DNA of 56,440 bases from NCBI GenBank assembly GCA_005843805.1, contig SZXY01000024.1, forward strand, positions 1-56,440, written 5' to 3'. The notes under the pieces are model-generated. The model had not been told where the DNA came from, made no database searches, and worked only from the letters and a program-made list of their open reading frames with translations. This document shows, piece by piece, positions 11,401-19,228 of the stretch. Every line of letters starts with the position of its first letter. Positions within the stretch are counted from its first letter, which is position 1. A program made the position numbers and the translations under genes. Origin of the DNA: Chlorobium sp. (lineage in GTDB: Bacteria > Bacteroidota > Chlorobiia > Chlorobiales > Chlorobiaceae).

Positions 11401-14400
11401 GGCGCTCAATGCCTCTTCAGAGGGATCATGGGAGCCTGTCGTTGTGAGCGGAGTTGTTTGGAGCATTGGGTGCGAGCGGACTTTCTCGTAAAGATCGCCC
11501 TCACCGATGAGAAGAAGTGCAGGAAGAGCAGTCATGGTTTGCTCCGCAGGAGCAGGCACCCATACCGGTGATGACGCTATCACTGGAACTTTCCAGCCGG
11601 CGCGGTTTGCCGGAGCAATGAAACGCAAGTTGCTGAACGTGATACAGAGCAACCCGCTTTCCATGTCGAAGAGGCTGACATCGGTTGCAATTTCCTCATC
11701 TGACAAGAAGCTTTTTGTGGCGTGAGCCAGAACTTTTGGAGGCAACGGGCGGTATACCTGAATCTCGGAACAACTTGCAGGTACCAACCCTGGCCTTTCA
11801 AGAACAAGGCTGACTGCGCTGTCGAGAAGTCCGGGATGCAAAGCCTGCAAGTTCCCGCTTTCTTGAACGGAGTCAGGCAGTTCAAGGTGAGCGAAAATTT
11901 CATTCTCCTTGACACAGATGGCACGCAGGCAATTCCATCGATCGCTGACTTGAATGTTCTCATTTTTCTCCCCAATCCGGAGATTTGCCGGGGATAGTTC
12001 GCCTTTTTTTTGCTCGATTTGCTCAATATCCAGAAATACCGGAGGGGGTATGGGAGCGCTCTTGCTTAAAGTGGCTTCAGAGAAATTTTTCCAGTTTCCG
12101 TCCAGCCCGCGACCGCCGAGGATGGCATGGTGTTGGTCTGCATCGGCTTCCGTGATGAGCAGGCTGACGCTGCCAGCTTTAAGCAATGGTGTTTGCAGGG
12201 GTCGAAGCCACCGGATCTCCCTGATTGAAAATGTTGAACATTCTTTGCCGCTGATGGCGGCCATCGTATCGGCAAGAAGAGGTAACATTCCCATACCCAC
12301 GAGAGTTGGAACTCCTCCAGCAAGGTGTTCGGCTATCGGCCAGAACATTGGAGAGTGCACATCGAGAGGATAACGGATTCCTTCAGGGGTATCGAAGGGC
12401 AATCGATAATGAAGCGATTTGGTTTCACGCGCTCCATTGCCAGAGTGGCCTTCAGGACGGCAGATTATTCTCTGCAAGGGTGTCGGAGGAAGGTGAAGGC
12501 GATGGGCTCGATGTTGCGGAGGCCAGGTGAGTAGCGCACCTTCAGCAAAAGCCTGTGCCGCCGCAAGGGCTGAATCTTCATCGGCAACCTGGCAAAAAAC
12601 AGGGACGGCAGAGTGCTTCTTTTTATGACGGGGGAGCGTGCTGGTCAGCCGCCTTTGGTCATCATTGCCTGAAAGAAAATTTTCCCATGCAATGATTAAC
12701 TCTTTGCGGTTACGTACCCAGACCACAAGACGTTCTGAAAGCGAATCACGTCCTGTATTCAGGGTATATGCCATGTCGGCAAGTAAGTAGTCTGAATTAT
12801 CACGGATGAGGTCAGTCAGGGCTTTCACTGAATCAGCGAGCAACTCTTTGGTTGCAGCAGAGAGTCCGATTACCGTCCAGCCAGAATAAAGGGGATACTG
12901 GTGCAATGAAGGTGGAGGCGGAACTTCAATGATAGTATGAACATTGATTCCACTCAATCCGAATGAACTGACACCGGCTCGGCGTGGTGTGCCGCGATCA
13001 GGCAATGCAAGCAGTTGCCTGCTGACTTGAACTGGCGCATTGGCAAAGTCGATACGGGGGTTTGCCTGGCAAAAAAATGGCTGAGGTGGCACCTGGTCAT
13101 TTTTTAAGCAAAGGAGGGCACGCAGCAAACCAAGAGCACCTGCACAGGAGTCGAGGTGGCCATAATTGCCTTTTCCTGAACCGATGAAGGCAAAGGCGGT
13201 TTCCCTGGTTTCAGCGCCAAAAGCCAGACGAATACCCTCGATTTCAACTGGATCGCCAAGATGAGTGCCGGTACCATGCGCTTCGATATAGGAGATGGTG
13301 GCAAGCGACACGCCAGCTTTGGCCGCAGCCGCCGTAATTACCTCTGCCTGTGCTGTCGGATTGGGTGCTGCCATTCCGCTTGAAGCTCCATCCTGGTTGA
13401 TGGCTGTTCCAAGAATCAGGGCGTGAATTGGATCGCCATCAAGGGTGGCCTGTTCCATTGTTTTTAAAAAGAAGACAACTGACCCTTCTCCCGCACCAGT
13501 GCCATCGGCACTCTCGTCAAATGCATGGGTACGGGAAGTTGAGGATTCGATGGTGAAGCGTGTGGCCGATGAGGGCGGTATCATTATCAGCTTGGCACCT
13601 CCGACCAGTGCGGCGCGGCACTCTCCGTTAATGAGCGCCTGGCTTGCCAGATGCAGGGCTGTCAGTGCTGAAGAACATGCGGTATCAACCAAACTTGCCG
13701 CTCCCCTCCAGTTATGAAGAAATGAGAGACGGGTGGCGATATTGGAGGGTACATTGTTGACAAATATCTGTTCTGCACGTTCAGGGAGAGCTTTCAGTGC
13801 ATAATCGCTCCAGATCGATCCTCCTCCGCTCATGCCGACAAAAACACCGATTTTTTCATTATCCAGCGCGTTGCCTCCATAGCCGGCATTTTCCAGGGCC
13901 ATAAGTGCAGTCTCCAGAAAAAGTCGTTGCTCAGGATGAACAAGAGCGGCGTCAGCCGGAGAGATTCGAAAACGTTCCGGGTCGAAGGAGAATATATTGT
14001 CAAGCCAGGCTGCTTCACGGAACTCTTCCGGAACTGGAAGAGCCAGGAGCTCCATCATTTGTCGAATCTGCTTTGCGCGTTCTTCTGGCATGGCACAAAC
14101 CCGATCAACACCTTTTGCTATATCACGCCATGATGCTTCCAGCGTTTCAGCCCCCGGGATACGCACTCCAATGCCGACGATTGCTATATGACCGGATGTT
14201 GTAACTGCCTTCTCCGGCAGGGAAGTGATTCTCTCCTTCCCCTCTTCTGCACTTTTTTCCCGTATGAAGCTGGCCTGAGCGGCAATGGTCATGATGGAAA
14301 AAAGTCGGGCCACGCTAAAGAGTCCGGGCCAGCAGGATGCAAGCTTTTCATGCAGACGAAGAAGAAGCAATGAATTGCCTCCAGCGTCGAAAAAACCGTC

Positions 14401-14958
14401 ATCGACGCTGAAATCGGCACCTGGCAGGAGGGTCTGCCAGATCGCATGAATTTTGGCTTCAAGAAGGTCGTTGCCGTTGTTCGACGAGCCGGACTGGTTG
14501 AAAAGAAACAGAGAGTCGAAAAGGGGAGAACGACCGCCAATGGTTTCCATGTCGGCCAGCAGGAGATCACTGTGCCGTCGACTTGCTTCTTCAAGCTCCG
14601 AAACGCGAAGGAGAGTCTCGCTCCAGCTTTCATCATTGCTGGTGGCGTTGAAAATCAGAGGAATCGGGTTTTCGTCAGCTCCGCTATTTACCGTAATTCC
14701 TGTCACGGTTCGTTTTTCAGGGCTCTGCATTGACAGAACTTTAAGATGAACCGCAAGAAGAAGAGTTCTCGGCGAAATTCCATGTGTTTCGGCAAATGCC
14801 TTGAGCAGCCTGGTTTGAACCGCATCGAGCTGTAGTTCGATTATCTCACTCTCTTTTGCGCAAGAGGGCGATGATGATCCATAACTGCGTGAAGCAAACT
14901 GAAGTGGTGGCAGATCAGCCAGCAATCTGCGCCAGAAATCGTGCGATTTGGTTGTCAT
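5437..14958 (-). CDS. Hybrid PKS/NRPS without AT: C fragment-T-KS-DH-KR-T-C-A-T-C (3173 aa)
   Basis: Start set at 14958 because its ATG overlaps the stop of the phosphopantetheinyl transferase (ATGA); the track start at 14976 is less likely. Residues 1-145 are only the middle of a condensation domain, without HHxxxDG. Next come T (~194, AGGNSL), KS (250-675, with TACSS, EAHGTG and NYGH all present), a ~150-residue linker in place of an AT, DH (~850-1130), KR (~1315-1500, ISGGTGG and a YTASN active-site region), T (~1605, ALGGDSM), C (HHSLADG ~1795), A (TSGSTG ~2287), T (~2672, GGHSL) and a final C (HHIVHDG ~2867). Malonyl must be loaded in trans. The DH has HLAGGVPTLV where HxxxGxxxxP is expected, and its aspartate motif lacks Q/H. 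The A-domain pocket reads D-V-F-F-I-G-G-T-F-K, resembling aliphatic Val/Ile codes (low confidence). It would extend a peptidyl chain by one ketide and one or two residues. Confidence 0.93.
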   Translation of the reverse strand: MTTKSHDFWRRLLADLPPLQFASRSYGSSSPSCAKESEIIELQLDAVQTRLLKAFAETHGISPRTLLLAVHLKVLSMQSPEKRTVTGITVNSGADENPIPLIFNATSNDESWSETLLRVSELEEASRRHSDLLLADMETIGGRSPLFDSLFLFNQSGSSNNGNDLLEAKIHAIWQTLLPGADFSVDDGFFDAGGNSLLLLRLHEKLASCWPGLFSVARLFSIMTIAAQASFIREKSAEEGKERITSLPEKAVTTSGHIAIVGIGVRIPGAETLEASWRDIAKGVDRVCAMPEERAKQIRQMMELLALPVPEEFREAAWLDNIFSFDPERFRISPADAALVHPEQRLFLETALMALENAGYGGNALDNEKIGVFVGMSGGGSIWSDYALKALPERAEQIFVNNVPSNIATRLSFLHNWRGAASLVDTACSSALTALHLASQALINGECRAALVGGAKLIMIPPSSATRFTIESSTSRTHAFDESADGTGAGEGSVVFFLKTMEQATLDGDPIHALILGTAINQDGASSGMAAPNPTAQAEVITAAAAKAGVSLATISYIEAHGTGTHLGDPVEIEGIRLAFGAETRETAFAFIGSGKGNYGHLDSCAGALGLLRALLCLKNDQVPPQPFFCQANPRIDFANAPVQVSRQLLALPDRGTPRRAGVSSFGLSGINVHTIIEVPPPPSLHQYPLYSGWTVIGLSAATKELLADSVKALTDLIRDNSDYLLADMAYTLNTGRDSLSERLVVWVRNRKELIIAWENFLSGNDDQRRLTSTLPRHKKKHSAVPVFCQVADEDSALAAAQAFAEGALLTWPPQHRAHRLHLPPTPLQRIICRPEGHSGNGARETKSLHYRLPFDTPEGIRYPLDVHSPMFWPIAEHLAGGVPTLVGMGMLPLLADTMAAISGKECSTFSIREIRWLRPLQTPLLKAGSVSLLITEADADQHHAILGGRGLDGNWKNFSEATLSKSAPIPPPVFLDIEQIEQKKGELSPANLRIGEKNENIQVSDRWNCLRAICVKENEIFAHLELPDSVQESGNLQALHPGLLDSAVSLVLERPGLVPASCSEIQVYRPLPPKVLAHATKSFLSDEEIATDVSLFDMESGLLCITFSNLRFIAPANRAGWKVPVIASSPVWVPAPAEQTMTALPALLLIGEGDLYEKVRSHPMLQTTPLTTTGSHDPSEEALSAIAEGVVSHILLIPAPGNDLGLRVASLLRRILLVMHKPLQLLAIGQGAFAVEQKPGKMQPDMALMAGLVMVAAREESMLSARYLELHDEAPLDSIFNEFARFDKHENAPVLLDHCGQRLIQKFVPLPVLPVSSTMAWPNSGCCVISGGTGGLALLLAAELAAGGRVALALLSRHELAAGDDADSRLRFELLETLLKSGINIRHWCVDVSDQAQLSQVLDEVRSELGPITAVVHNAGLPDSSLLVKENAASFAHATAARVDGARNLDLLTRKDPLEAFVLSGSLTAIEGRAGSGAYTASNAFLDTFAIWRRSEGRVALTIDWCQIGKTGMAARIIEGRFAEYSLSEEEVIRFWRWALSSGSAQVSLLYGEETKEKAEPVPAPLQQSSIILEKALAEIWAETLGYEKVEYDDEFYALGGDSMSGIDIVDRIVKDLGHPVTFADLTESSTVRILAARLRTQAQSPNPALASRTLTLLTPAPPENRYPLGWEQLAVIRAQMAAEKSIAFNLPNILTLPQDCNPERLEAALGLLIARHDILRTRFHLQKSEPEMEILSQVTPRLPRLRPREGMTTAFYKKWVRPFDLETELPYRFELVEHSDGKPEALLIDIHHSLADGLSLEILTGDLAALYAGINLTPLSLQFKDYAWWSRKGAGIEAVEDAKKYWLERYSLPLPLLDLPTDRARPPFCTWQCESVAFSLPKERAESLRRFASAHSTTPFTVVLATWAALLARYCNSDDIVIAVPVDARDRVGTPGMPGMMVSLLPLRFSFEQDESVDSFIKRVHANVADAMSHRACPLGMLLEALAPPVTPERTLLSEVTLSYMNYAEGRGVEGENDDAFRLSGIERSDGKNDLSIFMRDLPQQISVVCEYYSAIFDRDRIERMGEHFNILLAALTESQADDRLAYLPLLSATEKSWLDRAGNITKTPPLPAAATLFEIFSARSKKESDAIAVSDHTESLSYGELLYRAGGIAKQLIEAGVCEGDTVAMHMERSCTAIATILGINAVGACYLPLDPAYPPLRIAWILSDASCRIVVADASGRKSLAEADKAAETEGKTVDNQPVAAIRKIIDAEKLAQASSLFPGIKHHKEPLAYIMYTSGSTGLPKGVRIFERGIISLVVDENYVCLTPLDHILQIAPLAFDVSTFEIWGTLLNGARLYIPSRNEILDPVELAAILKCQQISIIFLTTGLFNRQAETLPESFSTLRTVITGGDTISPAHVRLVMESCPSTTFINGYGPTENTTFSTTYQISQSDLTENTIPIGRPLPHSSVRVQDDRGQLVPIGIWGEIVTGGDGVADGYLNQPELTAARFFSEPSGNRYYRTGDLGRWRKDGVLEFGGRKDGQIKLRGFRIELAEIEAALLIHPLVKNASVLFRPKTGELIACLLSADKDALHASELRSWLLHRIPAYMVPARFIQIESIPVNANGKVDRFLLDREAENGKRLPDDDLTTVAPPESETEKMIAEVFSEIFVCSVEDRNTSFLDLGGHSLIIIRAINRIAQRSGIRLAVSDFFSSPTLAALASRVDTGKNKDKISTHIPCAPQNAFPFASHSEERLYMMHSIDTTAAAYNMTFMFRAGREFRREALRQALLTLVDRHESLRTGFEEEQGVIIRRIENTSSINLDWKEEDLGQLSDPFSVALQLTKQEVSHPFNLRRPPLLRVRLMRLGEGQNLILIITHHIVHDGWSSRIFLRELQISYLAAMQGTKSNFTPLPLTVRDYAIWQRTRDWSKSSAWWKKNLQDAPEQIVLPCDRPLPEKASNKGATLIKELPPEIAWALQSLARQSGASMAALALALFSALLFRLTRQCDMVIGMGVAGRDHAELEGVIGFFVNVLPIRIHLDEESEFNALVTQVHEALMAALEHRDYPFDCLVRDLAPKRTGNRQPLINVVFEYQRFEPVNTTNIFPPAPPISETFERSLNEVVYTQTAKHDLIFFYVDQEEKTELMLEYNTDILDAVTIERWLDYFIQFAKSASIESLPTTSSESELP

Positions 14959-15698
14959 GTTTCTATGAGATTGCACGGAAAAATCAGTTGTTCATTACAA
15001 AACAATGGTTTCATTCTTTTCAACTCTCCACTTTCCTGAGGCCAGGCTACAGCCAATCGATGAAGGGAAGAGAGTTGTTCACGCCATAAACTCCAGTTGC
15101 TGCCTGAAGAGCTTTCATGTTCAGGAATAGTCGCGGTGTTTCTTGCCCGATCAATCCGGATGAGGGAAAAAGGAAGAGAAAGGCCGCGTCCGTCAGCCTT
15201 GGCAACGGCTTCCCGTGCGGTCCACAGATCGAAAAATGCGTCACTTCTTTCGGGTTCGGAAAGCGATGCGAGCTCTGTTTTTTCTTCATGACTCATTCCA
15301 AAAGCTGATACATCGTGCTGAGGCATCATCTTTCGATCAACCGCCTCGACATCGACACCGACTTTTCCAGCCTTACTGATAGCGACCGCGACCATGCCTG
15401 CAGTATGAGAGATATTAAAATCGAGACGGAGAGATTCTGGTGCATGGAGAAAAGGCTTTCCCATGCTGTCACGTGCAATAATCAGGGATGCTGGAGGTAA
15501 CCCGAGAGTCTGGCTGAGTGTGCATCGGAGCAGGGCATGTGCTGCAACGTAGGCAATCCGGTCGCGTTCCTGCCGAAACCGCAGGCAATGCAAGCGCTCT
15601 TCGTCACCAAGAAGTTCGAACCACTGAGGAGGGAGCATTACTATCTCCTTGAGGTCAAGCGTCCATAAGCTGACAGTATGGCGATTGTTCCGGTTCAT
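14955..15698 (-). CDS. Sfp-type 4'-phosphopantetheinyl transferase
   Basis: At 247 residues it matches the usual length of Sfp-type enzymes, which move phosphopantetheine from CoA onto the conserved serine of T/ACP domains. The three family motifs are visible: NISHTAG, the Mg-binding VGVDVEAVDR, and FDLWTAREAVAKADGRGL (WTxKEA-type motif, with R for K). It lies inside the cluster and overlaps both neighbours by ATGA (15695-15698 and 14955-14958), so it is almost certainly co-expressed with the synthetases. It probably activates the ten or so carrier domains encoded here. The housekeeping AcpS usually serves fatty-acid ACP only, which would explain a dedicated enzyme. Confidence 0.95.
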   Translation of the reverse strand: MNRNNRHTVSLWTLDLKEIVMLPPQWFELLGDEERLHCLRFRQERDRIAYVAAHALLRCTLSQTLGLPPASLIIARDSMGKPFLHAPESLRLDFNISHTAGMVAVAISKAGKVGVDVEAVDRKMMPQHDVSAFGMSHEEKTELASLSEPERSDAFFDLWTAREAVAKADGRGLSLPFSLIRIDRARNTATIPEHESSSGSNWSLWREQLSSLHRLAVAWPQESGELKRMKPLFCNEQLIFPCNLIET

Positions 15699-18600
15699 GG
15701 AGCTGTTCGATCGATGTATTGGCGAATATGGTCAGCCATTTGTCCCGCAAAAGGTGGATGCAGCATCTGTCCGTGTGTGCCGTCGATCCAGCGTAACTCT
15801 ACTTTGCCGCCAACAAGGGAACTCCAGCCATTATAGTCGTCACCCGGAATACCTGGAGCTTGACTTGAGGGAATTCTCGGACGGATGAGAAGCAAATCTT
15901 CTGTGCTTGCTGGTGGCTGGTAGCGTACGGCAGCCATGCCGTTATTCTGGAAAAGAGCAAGGAGACGGCGCATTTGCTGACGATCCAGCCCGTTGGGCAG
16001 ATAATCTCCGCCGCGATCAAGAAGGACGATCTGATCGAGTCGTTCTTCCGGAGTGAGGCTCCTCAAAAATTCAGCACTTCCAAGTCCCATCTCATCGAAC
16101 AGGGTAGCAATAAAATCGGCTTCATCTTTTTGAAGCATGCTGCGGATGGGATCGGGGGTGGCAATTCCGTCGAGAATAATGACGCTCTCGATTTTTCTGC
16201 CCATTTGTCGCAATTGGTGTGCAGCCTCCCAGGCAAGCAGACCTCCAAAGCTCCATCCAGCCATGATGAGGGGATGATGGGGTATTATTTCATTTAACTC
16301 TCGCAGATAACCGGAAACCATCATTTCGATAGTTGGTTGCAGAGCCTGGCCTGCTTCCAGGCCGGAGGCCTGAACCATGTAAAGGGGCCAGTCACTGCCA
16401 AGAGCCTCGGCAAGAGCTTTGTAGCAAAGAACATTGCCACCTACCGGATGAAAGCAGACCAGAGGTGTGTGGCTCCCCCCGGTATGGATTGCAACGACGG
16501 AATGCCACGCAGAGGCCTCCTGTCGAGCTTCAATCCGGTCAGCCATCCGGGCAATTGTTGTCGACGTAAAAAGCTCTGTCAATGGTATTTTTACACCAAA
16601 GCTGCTTTCAATAAGGGAGAGTAATCGTATTCCAAGAACGCTGTGACCACCCAGCATAAAAAAGTCGTCGTCAGTGGACTCAACTGGTAGATCGAGAATT
16701 TTCTGCCACAAGGCTGCCAGTTTGCGTTCTGTATCGCGGGTGAATAGCTTACGCGCTCGATTGTTCGGGTTGAGCCTGTCAGTTTTATGCAAAGATGGCA
16801 GACGGCGCTCATCTATTTTTCCATTTGAAGTGATAGGCAGTTCATCGATTTCCACAATAAGGGTTGGCATCATCCAGGCAGGAATACGCAGATCCAGATC
16901 GGCTCGACAACGTCCAGAATCAAAACCTTTATTTGCAACAATATAGGCAACCAGAACCCGGTCACCGTCATTGCGTGGATCAGCGACCACTACAGCCGCC
17001 TGACGAACCAGAGGAGAAGCCAAAAGGGCTGACTCAACCTCCGAGAGCTCAATGCGGTAGCCACGCACCTTTACCTGGCGGTCTTCTCGTCCTGTGAATT
17101 GCAGAAGGCCTGGCTGAAGCCAGCGTCCAATGTCTCCCGTACAGTACCAGCGTTTTCCCTCTTCATCCAGAACGAAATGGCGTGCAGTCAGTTCAGGTTC
17201 ATTGAGGTATTCACGGGCCAGACAGGCACCGCCGATCCTGATCTCTCCGGGTATACCTGTTGGCATTGAGCGTCCGGCCTCATCACAGATCTTGATATCG
17301 ACACCGGAGAGAGGCGAGCCGACAGGTGGGGGTAAAAATTTATTCCAGGTCGAAGCGCTCATCCGGTATTGGCTGGCAGAGACACAGGTTTCGGTAGGGC
17401 CATAGGCGTTCCACACTTCACTGTTCAGGTGTTCAGTGAAAGCGTAAAAACGTTCCATGAGAGAGGTGCTGAGAGCCTCGCCGCCGAGGATGAAGCAGTT
17501 TGCGGTGCATCCCCTTTCATTACTCTCCCAGTAATCGATAAGCAGGGCAAAAAGGCTGGGTGTGGCATCGACGACATTGAGCCGATGAGACTCAATAAAA
17601 CTGTGCAGTCGCTCCGGGTCTTGCCGTGTTTCTTCCAGAGGCAGATGTACGGTATGTCCATTGAGTAATGGAGTGAATATTTGATGAATGGAGCCGTCAA
17701 AAGCGAAAGAGAAACAACAACTGATGTCGAGGGAGCCTTGCTTTGTTTCTGCCAGGAGGGGGGCGTAGATCTTTTCTTCAATCGCATGGCTCAGATTGAT
17801 GACCGGTCCGTGTTCTACAAGCACTCCCTTTGGTTGTCCACTCGATCCGCTTGTAAAAATCAGATATGCAGCCCTGCGAGGGTTGATTTCCATTCCGGAC
17901 GGTTCAGGAGGGTTTGGTTGTTCAGCAAAGAGTGCCCTGCGGTCAAGATGGAGAGGCGATCGGCTCTCTTCAGATGGAGTGCCTTCCAGGGATTCCTCAA
18001 AGCTGATAATAACATCAAATGCATAGGGCGCAGGATCAAAACCGGGAGCTTCGATTCTTGATGCCATGATAGAGGGATTTTCAGCTTGTTGAGCTGCCCA
18101 GTTTAGGAAAAAGGCAGAGGGTACAAAAAAACTGCCGGCAAGATTGCTGCGGGTAGAATAACCCTCATCGGCATGTGTTCGGGCAAATTCAGCGAGATCA
18201 GCCAGGTAGGCGTCATGACGTTCCAGATCCCACAAATTGCCGAGAAACAATCTTCCGCCAGGTGCCAGCAAGTTTGTCGATTTGTTGAGAACCATGCGAA
18301 GATAACCGTAACCGGGAAAACTTTCGATCACGCTGTTCAGGATAATGAGATCGAAACTTCCTTGTGGCAATATGTCAATGTCATGAGCCGCCAGATGGCG
18401 ACCGGTAACGTGGCGCATGCCGAGACTTCGGGCAACAACCTCGACTCTTTCTGCATTGTGCCGGGAGAGGTCTGTGGCAAGATAAGAAGCACTCAGAGGT
18501 GCAATGTAGCGCATGGTAAAGCCGGATGCACAGCCGATTTCCAGAACTCTTGCTCCAGGTTTGAGAAGAGGTGCGATTTTTTTCAGGGCGTTGGTACCAA

Positions 18601-19228
18601 ATTCTGCCATCGCCGAAGGGGTGAAAGCGAGACCGGTAAAGGCGCTTTTCCAGCCACCTGCATCGATATCATCATCTGCTTCAGCAGCAATATGATCCCA
18701 AAGCTCTTCCCTCATAAGCTCTCCTGGTGTTTCAATCAGGGAATCAACATCGTCGGAATCAAGTGTGAGGCTGAATTTCAGTTCAGGGCACATCCACTCC
18801 AGTTTTTGCATGTCACCGGCGGTTTCGGCAGAAGCAAGAAGTGCAACGGCATTGGCTAACGAAAGAAGCTTGCTGCGACGTTCAAGTGGAAGAGTCGGGT
18901 CAATGGGAAGATAGACACACCCGGCCTTAATGACGCCAAAAAGGGCTGCAATAAAGAGACGATGCCGCCCGATCATGACGCCGACCCGACTCTCCGCCGT
19001 CACCTGCTGGTGATTCAGAACATCTGCAATGCGATTTGACAGCTCGTCAAGTTCCGCGTAACTCATGCATCCCTCTTCATCGACTACCGCATGACGTGCA
19101 GGAAAAAGGCGGACAATTTCAGAAAAACGTGAAACGATATCGGCAGAGCCAATGGCAGCAGAGGATTGAGGGCTTCCTGAAGCAACCTTTGCTGATGGGT
19201 CATCAAAAGTAAAATTTGCAATTTTCAT
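15695..19228 (-). CDS. NRPS termination module: A domain interrupted by methyltransferase, T, TE (1177 aa)
   Basis: The A domain starts at about residue 30 (MSYAELDELSNRIADVL, then the A2 region GVIKAGCVYLPIDP). It is broken at about residues 165-430 by a SAM-dependent methyltransferase (motif I VLEIGCASGF; LLAPGGRLFLGNL) and resumes with A3 (IFTSGSSGQPKG, ~463), YGPTE and NGKIDE. T follows (~858, LGGHSV), then a type I thioesterase (GWSFGG ~991, a DG aspartate, and THGQ near the end). Interrupted A domains with the insertion between A2 and A3 are a known but small class; they methylate the residue they activate. Pocket residues around FDGSIHQIF do not match a code I know. The TE would release a linear or cyclic product. 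There is no C domain, so a partner ending in C must feed it. Start and stop both overlap neighbours by ATGA. Confidence 0.93.
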   Translation of the reverse strand: MKIANFTFDDPSAKVASGSPQSSAAIGSADIVSRFSEIVRLFPARHAVVDEEGCMSYAELDELSNRIADVLNHQQVTAESRVGVMIGRHRLFIAALFGVIKAGCVYLPIDPTLPLERRSKLLSLANAVALLASAETAGDMQKLEWMCPELKFSLTLDSDDVDSLIETPGELMREELWDHIAAEADDDIDAGGWKSAFTGLAFTPSAMAEFGTNALKKIAPLLKPGARVLEIGCASGFTMRYIAPLSASYLATDLSRHNAERVEVVARSLGMRHVTGRHLAAHDIDILPQGSFDLIILNSVIESFPGYGYLRMVLNKSTNLLAPGGRLFLGNLWDLERHDAYLADLAEFARTHADEGYSTRSNLAGSFFVPSAFFLNWAAQQAENPSIMASRIEAPGFDPAPYAFDVIISFEESLEGTPSEESRSPLHLDRRALFAEQPNPPEPSGMEINPRRAAYLIFTSGSSGQPKGVLVEHGPVINLSHAIEEKIYAPLLAETKQGSLDISCCFSFAFDGSIHQIFTPLLNGHTVHLPLEETRQDPERLHSFIESHRLNVVDATPSLFALLIDYWESNERGCTANCFILGGEALSTSLMERFYAFTEHLNSEVWNAYGPTETCVSASQYRMSASTWNKFLPPPVGSPLSGVDIKICDEAGRSMPTGIPGEIRIGGACLAREYLNEPELTARHFVLDEEGKRWYCTGDIGRWLQPGLLQFTGREDRQVKVRGYRIELSEVESALLASPLVRQAAVVVADPRNDGDRVLVAYIVANKGFDSGRCRADLDLRIPAWMMPTLIVEIDELPITSNGKIDERRLPSLHKTDRLNPNNRARKLFTRDTERKLAALWQKILDLPVESTDDDFFMLGGHSVLGIRLLSLIESSFGVKIPLTELFTSTTIARMADRIEARQEASAWHSVVAIHTGGSHTPLVCFHPVGGNVLCYKALAEALGSDWPLYMVQASGLEAGQALQPTIEMMVSGYLRELNEIIPHHPLIMAGWSFGGLLAWEAAHQLRQMGRKIESVIILDGIATPDPIRSMLQKDEADFIATLFDEMGLGSAEFLRSLTPEERLDQIVLLDRGGDYLPNGLDRQQMRRLLALFQNNGMAAVRYQPPASTEDLLLIRPRIPSSQAPGIPGDDYNGWSSLVGGKVELRWIDGTHGQMLHPPFAGQMADHIRQYIDRTAP

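Noticed and set aside
14959-14976. Track start of the hybrid synthetase at 14976
   Set aside because: The ATG at 14958 forms an ATGA overlap with the upstream stop, as at four other junctions of the cluster.
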